DNA from: JBHEKP01 sp041859375 | Lineage (GTDB): Bacteria; Hydrogenedentota; Hydrogenedentia; Hydrogenedentales; CAITNO01 | Direction: 5' to 3' | Length of the DNA: 32,824 bases | Assembly (NCBI GenBank): GCA_041859375.1 | Contig: JBHEKP010000333.1 | Location: 1-32,824, forward strand | Part shown: piece after piece, positions 15,784-24,029 of the stretch | How positions within the stretch are numbered: position 1 is the first letter of the stretch | Layout: each line of letters starts with the position of its first letter | Made by a program: the position numbers and the translations under genes | Notes under the pieces: model-generated | Seen by the model: the letters and a program-made list of their open reading frames with translations, nothing else | Database searches by the model: none | Told to the model about the DNA's origin: nothing

Positions 15784-16858
15784 GGGCGGCCTCCGCAGGA
15801 TCGAGTATTTTCATGTGCTCCGGCAGCGCCGCCGAAGCCCACGCTTCGGGATTCGGGGATATGCACACCAGCCGCACGGGCTCACTCCTGAGTTCAACGG
15901 CCCTGAGGGTCAGTTTTTCCGCATCATCCCCGCCGCCAGGCTGGACGCGCGCCATCATGTCCAGAATTTTGCGTTCCTGCCGGGTGCCCTTGCCGGCGGG
16001 GACAAAGCCGTCCGCCGCCGCGATCCCCACGGAATACTGCCGCCCCAGCATGGTAACCGCCAGGGATGCGGCAAGCTCCACCGCCTCCTCGAAGCGTTCC
16101 TCATACCCGGGCATGTCATGGCGAACGGTGTCGAGCAGAAAGACAACGGAACGGACACTGCCAAAGCCCATCTCGCGCACCATCCACACACCGACCCGGG
16201 CGCTCACACGCCATGCGATAAGCCGTATGTCGTCGCCCGGCAGATATTCCCGCAGCGACATGTACTCATCGCCGTCGTTGGAACGGCTTCTCGGCATCCA
16301 GCGCGCGCCCGGCGCCTGTTCCACAACGGCGGTGCGCGCCTGGTGTATCCGCGGGTAGACCAGCACTTCCGCCGTGTCCGAGGTCAACAGACGGCTTTCC
16401 GAAAAGCCAAAGGGAAAGGAACTTGCCAAGTGATACCCCGGAAGGGTGTACACGCCGCGCCGGTCAAAAACCTGCTCCACGTCAAGCTGAACCGCGCGGC
16501 GCGGGGGCACCTTGAGGGCAAAAGCGGCCGAAGCTCCGGGTCTTGAGGGATCCTCAACCCGCACCGAAATGGCAGGGAGCAGTTTTCGAGGGTTTTGCAG
16601 CAGCGCGCGGATCATGAAAGGCTCACCGCGAAACACCGCGTGGGGCGCCTCCATTTTCAGGGTCAGCCCCCTCAGGTTGATTCTTGACAGCACCCCGGAA
16701 AGAACCATCAGGCTTGCGACACCGCCAAGCATGATGTAAAGCAGGTTCTCCCCGGTGTTCCAGGCGGAGAGAAGCAGGAGAAGGGCCGTCACGCCCATCA
16801 CCAGGCCCGGGCGTTTCACGGATGAACGAATCCTGTTCCGGAAAAGACGGAATATCAC
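15776..16858 (-). CDS. DUF58 domain protein
   Basis: A 360-residue membrane-anchored protein with two hydrophobic segments near the N-terminus (about residues 19-34 and 40-58). The DUF58 signature GDEYMSLREYLPGDDIRLIA, continuing into WRVSAR, lies near residues 200-225. A VWA-like C-terminal part includes FLLDTVRHDMPGYEERFEEA; the expected metal-site DxSxS is replaced by DTVRH, so metal binding looks unlikely. DUF58 proteins occur almost always with MoxR ATPases, which are thought to act as their chaperones. It overlaps moxR by 4 bases and the transglutaminase gene by 8, so this is a tightly coupled operon. Confidence 0.92.
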   Translation of the reverse strand: MIFRLFRNRIRSSVKRPGLVMGVTALLLLLSAWNTGENLLYIMLGGVASLMVLSGVLSRINLRGLTLKMEAPHAVFRGEPFMIRALLQNPRKLLPAISVRVEDPSRPGASAAFALKVPPRRAVQLDVEQVFDRRGVYTLPGYHLASSFPFGFSESRLLTSDTAEVLVYPRIHQARTAVVEQAPGARWMPRSRSNDGDEYMSLREYLPGDDIRLIAWRVSARVGVWMVREMGFGSVRSVVFLLDTVRHDMPGYEERFEEAVELAASLAVTMLGRQYSVGIAAADGFVPAGKGTRQERKILDMMARVQPGGGDDAEKLTLRAVELRSEPVRLVCISPNPEAWASAALPEHMKILDPAEAAHG

Positions 16859-17802
16859 ACGGGAACCTTCACGGTTTGCAGTATTTCCCTCATGATCCGC
16901 TCGCGCTCACGGGCGGAGGCCGCCAAATCCGCGCCCCGGGACCTGACCAGCATGCGGTGCGCAAGGACAGGCACGGCAAGCTCCTTCACATCGCCCGGCG
17001 TCACATAGTCGCGCCCCTCCATCATGGCGCGCGCCTGGGCCGCCTCAAAGAGGCCCTGGGCGCCCCGGGGGCTCGCGCCAAGGCGCACCTGCTCATGGGT
17101 GCGGGTGGATCGGACAATTTGAAGAATGTAGTTTTCCACGGCGGGGTCCACCCGCACGGCGGACACTTTTTCCTGGAGCGCAACCAGTTCTGCGGCGTCA
17201 AGCGCCGGTTTGAGTGTCTTTAACGCATCCATGGGGTCGTGGCGGCGCATGATGCGCAACTCGTCCGCCTCGGGGGGATACCCGACCTCAACGCGGAGCA
17301 TGAACCGGTCCAGTTGGGACTCCGGAAGGACATAGGTGCCTTCATGCTCAATGGGATTCTGGGTGGCAAGCACGATAAACGGCCTGGGCAGCGGATGGGT
17401 GACCCCGTCAACAGAGACGGTGTACTCGCTCATGGCCTCCAGCAGGGCGCTTTGGGTTTTCGGAGGCGTCCTGTTCACCTCGTCCGCCAGCACCACAGAG
17501 GCGAACACCGGCCCCTTTCGAAACTCAAATTCGGCGGTTTTCGGGTTGAGAATGGACACGCCAAGGATGTCGGAGGGCAGCATGTCGCTTGTGAACTGTA
17601 TCCGGGCAAAGGAGCAATCCACTGATTTGGCAAGGCTCTGGGCCAGGGTGGTCTTGCCTATTCCGGGGACGTCCTCAATCAATATGTGGCCCCGTGCAAG
17701 CAGGCCGATGACGCAAAGCTTGACCACGTCGCGCTTGCCAAACATGACCTGTTCCACGGTCTCCACAAGTTGGCCAATTTTGTTTTCCGTCTCACTTGCC
17801 AT
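16855..17802 (-). CDS. moxR: MoxR-family AAA+ ATPase
   Basis: MoxR ATPases are AAA+ chaperones that activate or mature partner proteins carrying VWA-like domains. The 315-residue protein has Walker A VPGIGKTT (residues 45-52), Walker B VVLADEVNRTPPKTQSALLE with Asp107-Glu108, and sensor I ATQNPIEHEGTYVLPESQLD followed by an Arg-Phe pair. A C-terminal lid holds GASPRGAQGLFEAAQARAMM. A strong AAGGAAG ribosome site precedes the ATG. It is the first gene of the operon with the DUF58 and TgpA-like genes. A possible promoter (TTGCGG, 16 bases, AATAAT) lies in the 88 bases between it and the pilQ terminator. Confidence 0.94.
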   Translation of the reverse strand: MASETENKIGQLVETVEQVMFGKRDVVKLCVIGLLARGHILIEDVPGIGKTTLAQSLAKSVDCSFARIQFTSDMLPSDILGVSILNPKTAEFEFRKGPVFASVVLADEVNRTPPKTQSALLEAMSEYTVSVDGVTHPLPRPFIVLATQNPIEHEGTYVLPESQLDRFMLRVEVGYPPEADELRIMRRHDPMDALKTLKPALDAAELVALQEKVSAVRVDPAVENYILQIVRSTRTHEQVRLGASPRGAQGLFEAAQARAMMEGRDYVTPGDVKELAVPVLAHRMLVRSRGADLAASARERERIMREILQTVKVPV

Positions 17803-17890
17803 TTTATCTTCCTTCTGTCCGCATTATTTTCAATAACATGCGCACCGCAACTTGGATTTCCTCATTTTGCAAATTATGCGTGCGAGTCTC

Positions 17891-17925
17891 AACAAAAAAG
17901 CGTCCGGCCTTGGTGGGCCGGACGC
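17891..17925 (-). terminator. Terminator of the pil operon
   Basis: On the minus strand the perfect 10-bp stem GCGTCCGGCC / GGCCGGACGC with a 6-base loop is followed by TTTTTTGTT. It lies 25 bases after the pilQ stop and separates the pilus operon from moxR. Confidence 0.92.
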
Positions 17926-17950
17926 CTTATGGCTGTCTGTTAAAACGGCT

Positions 17951-20254
17951 TCAGCTTCCGCGACGCCATTTGATTTGGGGCGTTTTGGTGGTCTGGGGAT
18001 ACTTGGTGTCGTACCAGAGCGTCTCCAGCGCGTCCACCTTCTGCTCCTCAAGCTTGGAGTCGTTCAAGATCTTCTTCTGCTCGTCGGTGAGCGGCACATC
18101 CTCGTTGATGACATTGCAGGTCACGAAGACAAGAAGCTCGTTGATGCGCTCCTCGCGGGAATTGGAGCGGAAGGCCAGATTGACCACAGGGATGTCCCCA
18201 AGGACGGGAATCTTCCGGGCGGAGGAGGAGCCGCTGGACTTGCGGAGGCCGCCAATGAACACCGTCTGGCCGTTCGCCATGCGCATGGTTGAGGAAACCT
18301 CGCGCTTGTCCTCGATGGGCACGCCGTTGAATTCACCGTTGACGGCGCTTTCCTTGCCCTCAATGGTTGTGATGATATGGTCGTCATGGGTGACCTTCGG
18401 GGTCACGGTGAGCACGGTGCCGATTTCCTTGAACTCTGTGCTGGTCTGCTGGCCGCCCGCCTGGGTCTGGGTCAGTTCCACATAGGGGATTTCCTGGGCA
18501 ATCGAGATTGTGGCCGGCTGGTTTTCAACCGTCATGACAATCGGATTGGACACCAGGCGTCCGTTCCTGTTGCGCACCTCGGCCTGAATCAGACCCTGCC
18601 AGTCGACGTTGTCCGTGAGCAGGCTGAAATTGAGCAGGCCGGCGGCGGACTTGAGCACCTCCGCGTCGCTGGCAAGCCCAAGCTCCTGGATGACACCGGC
18701 GGGCTCCTTGACATAGGGGCCGAAATAGGCGTCGTTGCTCTGGTGGGTGGTGACCGCCTGCATGAGCCACTTGATGCCCGTGTCAGCCTCGTCGCTGAGC
18801 ACAACATCCACGATCATGGTCTCAATCATGACCTGTTTGACCGGTTTGTCAATGGAAGTGACCAGTTGCTTGATCTGCTCCACCACAACGGGAATATCCG
18901 TGACCACCAAATGGCGGGCGCGGGCGTCGGCGGCGACAAGCCCCACCTGCGGGGTGAGCATCTTCTGAACAAGGGACACGCATTCGTCGGGGTCGGCATA
19001 GTTAAGGGCGATGGCCTCGGTCACCGTGGGCAGCTTGGGCTCCTTGAGGTCCATCTGCTTGGTGAGTTCCACCAGTTCGGTGATTCTGTTTTTCGGGGCG
19101 GTGATGACAAGTACATTTGATGTCTTGTTCGCGGAAACGCTGATGAGAGACTTGTCAAAGGAATTGTTGGTAAGTTCCTTGATGACGGACTGCACTTCGG
19201 ACGCCTTGGCGTTCTGCAACACCACCATTTCCGTCCTGGAATTGATGGCCACCGCCTCGTCATAGGGCACAATGCGGTAGATTCCCTCTTCCTCAATCAT
19301 GCCAAGGCTGTTCATGCGCAGCGCGGTTTCAATCGCCTGGCGGAGGGGAACGTTCTGAAGATTCGCGGTGACGGTTCCCTGAAGGTCGGTGCCCGCGATA
19401 ATGTTGATGTTCGCCTTGTTGGCAAGCAGCGCCACCACGTTGGTGAGGTCCATTTCACGGAAGTCAATGTTGACCAGCTGCGAAAGGGGATCGCCGGTCA
19501 CCTGCGCGGGGGACTGCTTTGCCACCTCAACGGCGGGGGCGGCGGGTTTCGCCGCGTCGGCCACCGGAGGGGCTGACATGGCGGACAGGTTTTCAGCTAT
19601 GGGCTTTTCGGGCGCGCCGCTGCTGGTCACACCCTGGTTTGCAAGGGGATCGGAGCCGCCTTTCATGTCACGCAGCAACGCGCGGACATGGGTCGCAAGT
19701 GACGCGTTGGCTTCCGTGGTGACGGGTTCGGGGCGCATGCGCGGTTCGGGGGGCGTTGCCTCCTCACCCTGCACCGGCGCGTTCTCCGCGCCCTCCGCAA
19801 CGGGCTCACCCTCGGCGGCAGGCGGTGTCTCCGGGGCCGTTTCGGCCTCCTTCACTTCAGGCGCAGCGGGCGTGCCCGTCTCGGCGGGCGGGGTGGGATT
19901 GTTTTCCGCGGAGACAACACCCCCGGCATTCTCAGCCGGCGCGGCCGCATCCGCCGCCTCAGCCGCGTCCGCGGCCATTGTTCCGCCTGCCACGGAAATG
20001 TCCGCGGCAGCCACCTCGGCCAGCCGCCCCGCAAGGGCGCTTTGGCGCTCGGAGAGGTTTTGAGGCTGCTCCGCGCCTGTTCTGGCGACAGTTTCAAGCT
20101 GCCGTGCCAGTTCCGATGTCCTGGCCGTGGCGTCCGCGGCCGTGACGGTGGATGCGGCGGGAGAACCGGTTTCGGCAGCAACTGCGGCCAGTCCGGCAAC
20201 GCCCAGGGCAACCAAGATAACTGACGCCAGGATCCTGTGTGAAAACTGGGGCAT
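17951..20254 (-). CDS. pilQ: Type IV pilus secretin PilQ
   Basis: PilQ forms the outer-membrane ring through which the pilus passes. The 767-residue precursor has a signal peptide (to about residue 26, AVA-AE). A long Ala/Pro/Glu-rich stretch to about residue 250 follows. Next come an STN/N0 domain (LVNIDFREMDLTNVVALLAN near residue 260), two Secretin_N-type domains (about 345-405 and 415-480), and the secretin core, ending with IPVLGDIPVVNLAFRS near residue 680 and a C-terminal extension. Peptidoglycan-binding AMIN domains, usual in PilQ, are not recognisable; the low-complexity linker takes their place. I set the start at the ATG at 20254, nine bases after AAGGA; the GTG at 20260 in the pilP stop overlap is only three bases from it. 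Last gene of pilMNOPQ. Confidence 0.93.
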   Translation of the reverse strand: MPQFSHRILASVILVALGVAGLAAVAAETGSPAASTVTAADATARTSELARQLETVARTGAEQPQNLSERQSALAGRLAEVAAADISVAGGTMAADAAEAADAAAPAENAGGVVSAENNPTPPAETGTPAAPEVKEAETAPETPPAAEGEPVAEGAENAPVQGEEATPPEPRMRPEPVTTEANASLATHVRALLRDMKGGSDPLANQGVTSSGAPEKPIAENLSAMSAPPVADAAKPAAPAVEVAKQSPAQVTGDPLSQLVNIDFREMDLTNVVALLANKANINIIAGTDLQGTVTANLQNVPLRQAIETALRMNSLGMIEEEGIYRIVPYDEAVAINSRTEMVVLQNAKASEVQSVIKELTNNSFDKSLISVSANKTSNVLVITAPKNRITELVELTKQMDLKEPKLPTVTEAIALNYADPDECVSLVQKMLTPQVGLVAADARARHLVVTDIPVVVEQIKQLVTSIDKPVKQVMIETMIVDVVLSDEADTGIKWLMQAVTTHQSNDAYFGPYVKEPAGVIQELGLASDAEVLKSAAGLLNFSLLTDNVDWQGLIQAEVRNRNGRLVSNPIVMTVENQPATISIAQEIPYVELTQTQAGGQQTSTEFKEIGTVLTVTPKVTHDDHIITTIEGKESAVNGEFNGVPIEDKREVSSTMRMANGQTVFIGGLRKSSGSSSARKIPVLGDIPVVNLAFRSNSREERINELLVFVTCNVINEDVPLTDEQKKILNDSKLEEQKVDALETLWYDTKYPQTTKTPQIKWRRGS

Positions 20255-20256
20255 GT

Positions 20257-20850
20257 TCACAGTTCCTTCATTTCAATCGGAATTAGGGAGTCTCCGACTT
20301 TTAAAATCACTCTGGAGGGTTCTATGGCGTGAATTTCCGTGCCATTCGAGTACACATGGCCGACGGAAACGATTTCATCATCCACAATGGCAACAGGGGA
20401 CTTGCCGTCCCAGACAATGCCGGTCACCCTTTTCGCATAGGCATCCACCAGTGCGGCCTGCTGTGACACGGGCTTCACGGCGGCCTGCTCGGCCTGGGTG
20501 GCGGCGGCGCTCTCTTCTTTAATGTTTTCCACGGTGCCGACAAGGGGCTTCATGGGATTGCGCGCGACACGAACCTTCTCGTATTCAATGGGCTGCACTT
20601 CAACGCTTTGAAGGAGAACCGGGAAATCTATGTCCGCTATCTCCAGCTTGACGTCTTTGGGCTCGCCTGATTTTGCGGCGCTTCTGGCCGTTGACGCCGC
20701 CGCGGTCTTTGCCGTGGCGCCTTTTGCCCCGGCGGCCGGGGTTGGCGCGGGGCTGGTGCCCTTGATCAGAAACTGGTAAACAAGCACCACCACCAGCAGG
20801 ATGCCAAGACCTGCGGCGAACATCACCTGTTTTTTGTTTTGGTTGTTCAT
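20257..20850 (-). CDS. pilP: PilP-like pilus assembly protein
   Basis: In type IV pili PilP links the inner-membrane PilNO complex to the periplasmic domains of PilQ. This 197-residue protein is assigned by its position between pilO and pilQ and by its C-terminal beta-rich block, VTGIVWDGKSPVAIVDDEIV followed by SVGHVYSNGTEI and VILKVGDSLIPI (residues about 140-195), which resembles the GspC/PilP homology region. Classical PilP is a lipoprotein; here no lipobox is present and the protein begins with a transmembrane anchor (residues 9-27), then an Ala/Thr/Pro linker. It overlaps pilO by 4 bases (ATGA) and lacks a clear ribosome site, so translation probably depends on coupling. Confidence 0.8.
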   Translation of the reverse strand: MNNQNKKQVMFAAGLGILLVVVLVYQFLIKGTSPAPTPAAGAKGATAKTAAASTARSAAKSGEPKDVKLEIADIDFPVLLQSVEVQPIEYEKVRVARNPMKPLVGTVENIKEESAAATQAEQAAVKPVSQQAALVDAYAKRVTGIVWDGKSPVAIVDDEIVSVGHVYSNGTEIHAIEPSRVILKVGDSLIPIEMKEL

Positions 20851-21458
20851 TTTTTCACATCACTCTTGGCCGCGTCGGCGGTTTCTTTGGCCTTTTCCTG
20901 TTCGGCTTCCGTGATGAAACGGAAGGTGCTCAGCACAAAGGTGGCCTCCGAAACCCCCTCCTCTTCCTCTCCAATGTCAATTTCGGACACCTTGAGATAC
21001 CGGTCGTCGCGTTCAAGCAGGTTGATGAAACTGGTTATCTGATGAAACTGACCCCGGGTGGTCACCTTGTAGGGGATGACCTCAACCCGGTTTTCCCTTT
21101 TGGGCGGCATGGTCGACATTTCCACCTTGAGGCCCAACTCGCCGCCGAGGCGTTCAAACCGGTTGAGCAGGGTGGGAATCTCGCGCTCCTCGGGCAGGCG
21201 TTTTTCGAACCGCTCCACAAGCTGCGACATTTGGCCGTATTCCTCGCGCAGCTTGTCTATGTCCTTTTGAACGCGCTTCGCCTCGTTCAGTTCCTTGGTC
21301 AAATCGGCCAGTTCGGTGCGTTTCGTCTCCACCTTCCCCTGCTCCGTCCTGAACACAAGGAGATAAAACAGCACGGCCAGGGCGAGGGTGACGGCCAGAA
21401 CAACGCCGACAAAAACCCAGTCCTTGGCGACCACTTTTCCTTTAAATATGTCCAGCAT
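20847..21458 (-). CDS. pilO: Type IV pilus inner-membrane protein PilO
   Basis: PilO dimerises with PilN in the periplasm beneath the secretin. The 203-residue protein has a short cytoplasmic start, one membrane helix (about residues 14-36), a coiled coil rich in Glu and Lys (about 40-90), and a ferredoxin-like domain with TLLNRFERLGGELGLKV and the typical YKVTTRGQFHQITSFINLLE (about 130-150). A Lys/Ala-rich C-terminal tail follows. It lies 58 bases after pilN, a gap that contains a 7-bp stem-loop (21481-21508) which could adjust relative expression, and it overlaps pilP. Confidence 0.9.
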   Translation of the reverse strand: MLDIFKGKVVAKDWVFVGVVLAVTLALAVLFYLLVFRTEQGKVETKRTELADLTKELNEAKRVQKDIDKLREEYGQMSQLVERFEKRLPEEREIPTLLNRFERLGGELGLKVEMSTMPPKRENRVEVIPYKVTTRGQFHQITSFINLLERDDRYLKVSEIDIGEEEEGVSEATFVLSTFRFITEAEQEKAKETADAAKSDVKK

Positions 21459-21516
21459 TGATGGACCTCATGTCTTATTCGCGTCCGTCATTCCAGCCCG
21501 GCGGACGCCGTCCGGG

Positions 21517-22170
21517 TCAAATCAGGTATTCAAACGTGAACTTGCGCACGGCGTAGCCGTTGAAATCCGTGTCCTCGATTTTGGAGGTGAACAGGGAGAA
21601 TCTCGAGGCAAACTTCGCGTCCGTGTTGGTGTTGTTCGCCAGGGTTGAGGTGCTGCTCAAACCTGACTCGTCCTCAATCGCGTATCCGGTGACCTCAAGA
21701 ATGGGGCGATCCACCTGCGTTTTGGTCATGACCGGTTTTTTTGTCTTCGGATCGATTTCCGGTTCGCCTTTTTTGTTCAACTTGACCTTTTCTTCCGGGA
21801 ATTTGCGGGTGGTGAGCCGAATCCTGGAATACCAGATGTTGTCCGGGGTGAGGCGCATGAGCTCGTGGAGCCATTCCGACCAGAGCGTCCTCTCCTTCAG
21901 GATGTCCTGAATGGTGAGGATTTTTTCCTGGAGATCAAGTTTTGTCTGGGTGAGGCGGTTATGCTCCTCGACCACGCCGGACAGTTTGTTCAGTTCGGCG
22001 CGCTTTTCCTGGTGCTGCGCTGTCAACCCAGTCAAAACACGGTGCTCGCCGACAAAAATGACCACCATCAGCGCGATCGCGGCGACAAGCACGCAGAGGC
22101 TCAGGGCATGCGGCAGTGCGGTGCGCTTGATGGGGCGCATGTCATGGGGCAACAGGTTGATGCGTATCAT
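21517..22170 (-). CDS. pilN: Type IV pilus protein PilN
   Basis: PilN anchors the cytoplasmic PilM through its conserved N-terminal peptide and pairs with PilO. The 217-residue protein starts MIRINLLP, the canonical PilM-binding motif, followed by a membrane helix (about residues 22-42), a coiled coil and the ferredoxin-like domain. The loop around residues 120-145 is longer and Lys-rich. The frame is open upstream into pilM, but the start at 22170 is fixed by the MIRINLLP motif and by GAGG seven bases upstream. The gene lies 13 bases after pilM. Confidence 0.93.
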   Translation of the reverse strand: MIRINLLPHDMRPIKRTALPHALSLCVLVAAIALMVVIFVGEHRVLTGLTAQHQEKRAELNKLSGVVEEHNRLTQTKLDLQEKILTIQDILKERTLWSEWLHELMRLTPDNIWYSRIRLTTRKFPEEKVKLNKKGEPEIDPKTKKPVMTKTQVDRPILEVTGYAIEDESGLSSTSTLANNTNTDAKFASRFSLFTSKIEDTDFNGYAVRKFTFEYLI

Positions 22171-22183
22171 ATCGACGCCTCGC

Positions 22184-23425
22184 TTATAAGTCGGCCATGC
22201 CGCGCGCGGCCAAGCCGATGGCAACCATGTACTGGGGGCCCTGCTGCAGCAAATCTTCCACGTCATCCTCCGCGCCCAGGAACAGTGCGCTGTTCTCGGG
22301 GGAGGCAACCTCGATGTCGTCTATGCCGAGCTCCTCATGCAGCGTTTCGCTGATGAGCTGCATCCTGGCGACACCGCCGCAGAGTATTATCCTGTTCACC
22401 GGCTGCTCGTACAGCTGGTGCTCATAGAAGTCAAAGGACCTGCGGAACTCCATCGCCATGCGCGCCAGCGGGGCCGCCAGCACTTCGGAAAGGGGCCGCG
22501 TCGGCGCCTGCTGCTGCACAAACGGGTTCGAATAACCGCCAAGATCCTTCTTCTGCGCCGCGGGGGTGTGCATGATTTCATCATCGAGGGGATCAAGCAG
22601 CGACCCGCCGCCAACAACGGGCGAGGCTTCCGGCAGTTCGTCCGCCACGGGCAGATCGGCCTCTTCCGCCTCGGGGACCACTTGTGAATCAACCGGAATC
22701 TGGATGAAATTTTCCAGTTGGGAAACCGCCTCCTCGTAACTGCACCGGCGGTCCTTGGCAATGGCCTGGATCATCTCGCGGCTGCCCCAGTTGACCTCGC
22801 GGATGAAATTGGAAATGCCGTCCTTGATAAAGTGGACGCTCGCCGAGCCGAGGCCGATATTGACGATGGCCACCGTCTCCCCCACGCGCAGAAAGTCACA
22901 AGCCTCCGCCGCATCGGCAAGGGCCAGGGAGTCAACCCCCAGAATTCCACACTGGATTTCGGCGTTTTGCATGACCTGCATGCGCGAGTCAATGGCCTCG
23001 TGCTTGGCCGCGACGAGCAGCACCTTTAGCTGCTTTTGCTCGTTTTCCGTTGATTCTTCCAATATTGTCCAGTCAAGAAAGACGTCATTCAAATCGTAGG
23101 GGATGTTGTGGGCCGCCTCCCGGTTGACCGCCTGGGCCAGCTGTTCCTGCCCCACGTTCGCCATCCGGGGATACCGCACAACCACCGTCTGGCCGGCCAG
23201 GGCCGCCACAATCAGGGACTGGGCCGGTGCCATGGTCCGCAGGCATTCACGCACGGCCACGGCCTGGGCCGTAACCGGATCATTGTTGACCATGTTGCGG
23301 TCAACCAAAATCTGGCGCGCCTGCTCAACCAGCAGACGCCCGGAAGAACGGGACATCTGCACCGCCTTGACGGCATGCACGCCTATGTCAAGGCCTATCG
23401 CCTTTTTCGGTCTTGTGAAACTCAC
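22184..23425 (-). CDS. pilM: Type IV pilus actin-like ATPase PilM (GTG start)
   Basis: PilM is a cytoplasmic actin-fold ATPase that binds the tail of PilN and connects the pilus motor to the envelope. The 413-residue protein shows IGLDIGVHAVKAVQM (phosphate 1 region) at residues 10-24, VAIVNIGLGSASVHFI near 185-200, ILCGGVARM near 347-355 and a C-terminal YMVAIGLAARG. It is about 60 residues longer than the usual 350, owing to an acidic, Pro-rich stretch at residues 244-308 inserted before the last subdomain. The GTG at 23425 is the only start that keeps the whole N-terminal strand; GGAG lies ten bases before it. First gene of pilMNOPQ, about 125 bases downstream of a good promoter. Confidence 0.93.
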   Translation of the reverse strand: MSFTRPKKAIGLDIGVHAVKAVQMSRSSGRLLVEQARQILVDRNMVNNDPVTAQAVAVRECLRTMAPAQSLIVAALAGQTVVVRYPRMANVGQEQLAQAVNREAAHNIPYDLNDVFLDWTILEESTENEQKQLKVLLVAAKHEAIDSRMQVMQNAEIQCGILGVDSLALADAAEACDFLRVGETVAIVNIGLGSASVHFIKDGISNFIREVNWGSREMIQAIAKDRRCSYEEAVSQLENFIQIPVDSQVVPEAEEADLPVADELPEASPVVGGGSLLDPLDDEIMHTPAAQKKDLGGYSNPFVQQQAPTRPLSEVLAAPLARMAMEFRRSFDFYEHQLYEQPVNRIILCGGVARMQLISETLHEELGIDDIEVASPENSALFLGAEDDVEDLLQQGPQYMVAIGLAARGMADL

Positions 23426-23453
23426 CGATGCTCAACTCCACCGGTTCCAAGGC

Positions 23454-23476
23454 TTACGCTTTCAGAATTACGCTTT
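23454..23476. repeat. Pair of direct 9-bp repeats in the pilM leader
   Basis: TTACGCTTT occurs at 23454-23462 and again at 23468-23476, a 14-base step. On the pilM mRNA this reads AAAGCGTAA twice, ending about 28 bases before the GTG. It could be a regulator site or part of leader structure. Confidence 0.5.
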
Positions 23477-23554
23477 TCCTTCCGCGCCTACCCTGGTGCT
23501 CCTTTAGCTGGTTTCTTGCATCAGACTGTTTGAAACTTTTCTCTAGCCAACAGC

Positions 23555-23583
23555 AGAGTATCATAAATATGAGAATCTGTCAA
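23555..23583 (-). promoter_or_regulatory. Proximal promoter of pilMNOPQ
   Basis: On the minus strand a perfect -35 TTGACA (23583-23578) is followed after 17 bases by TACTCT (23560-23555), preceded by TGA so that it reads as an extended -10. The start would be near 23548, giving a leader of about 120 bases before pilM. Confidence 0.6.
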
Positions 23584-23720
23584 CACTTTATTTACAGGTA
23601 TTCTTTTGTAATTTTGGCCGTTTTTTCGAGAATTCCTCCCTCAATCGCCAATATTTTGGCCCGGCCAAGGCAGTGAACCGTCAAGAATTTATACCACTCA
23701 ACTTTCCATCCACATCCCCC

Positions 23721-23749
23721 ATAATACGGTTTTTTGTCCAATACGTCAA
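23721..23749 (-). promoter_or_regulatory. Distal promoter of pilMNOPQ
   Basis: On the minus strand TTGACG (23749-23744) and TATTAT (23726-23721) are 17 bases apart, a strong sigma70-like pair. The start near 23714 would add a leader of almost 290 bases, or drive a small RNA ending before pilM; no clear terminator is seen to support the latter. Confidence 0.55.
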
Positions 23750-23952
23750 GAGTTTACTTCCAGATGGGGCCGCCCCCTCCCAAAAAACGTCAGGAATGAA
23801 ATCTGGTGCAGGGTCAGCCCCCTTCTCAATGCCGTCTGGAAATTTCATGTCGCCATGGGAAAACATGCTGTTAAGGCAAGTCGTCCCGGATGATGGCCAG
23901 ACAAGGGAGCAGTGGATTAAATCACCAATATGCAACCGGGGCCGTTCGCGTA

Positions 23953-23981
23953 TTGAAAACCCTTTTTCAGCTTGATTTAAT
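23953..23981 (+). promoter_or_regulatory. Promoter of the STN-domain gene
   Basis: TTGAAA (23953-23958) and TTTAAT (23976-23981) are 17 bases apart, each five of six to consensus. The start near 23989 leaves about 41 bases of leader before the ATG at 24030. Confidence 0.65.
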
Positions 23982-24029
23982 ATGCCCATCATCCTAGAAT
24001 GCTTACTGAAACTGAAAAAGGATGTCACA

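Larger units (their letters stand above)
23426..24029. other. Divergent regulatory region between pilM and the STN-domain gene
   Basis: A stretch of 604 bases with no gene I can support. It holds two leftward promoters towards pilM (23555-23583 and 23721-23749), a rightward promoter (23953-23981), paired TTACGCTTT repeats (23454-23476), and a 6-1-6 palindrome TTGGCCCGGCCAA (23656-23668). An open minus-strand frame across 23681-24130 has no family resemblance and would overlap the STN gene, so I leave it out. The section 23760-23830 looks unlike the flanks and may be a remnant of a mobile element. Confidence 0.6.

Noticed and set aside
23426..23550. Cyclic-di-GMP riboswitch before pilM
   Set aside because: Pilus genes often carry one and the leader has AAGCGTAAGCC, but the conserved GGGACGCAAAGCC core and tetraloop order are not present.
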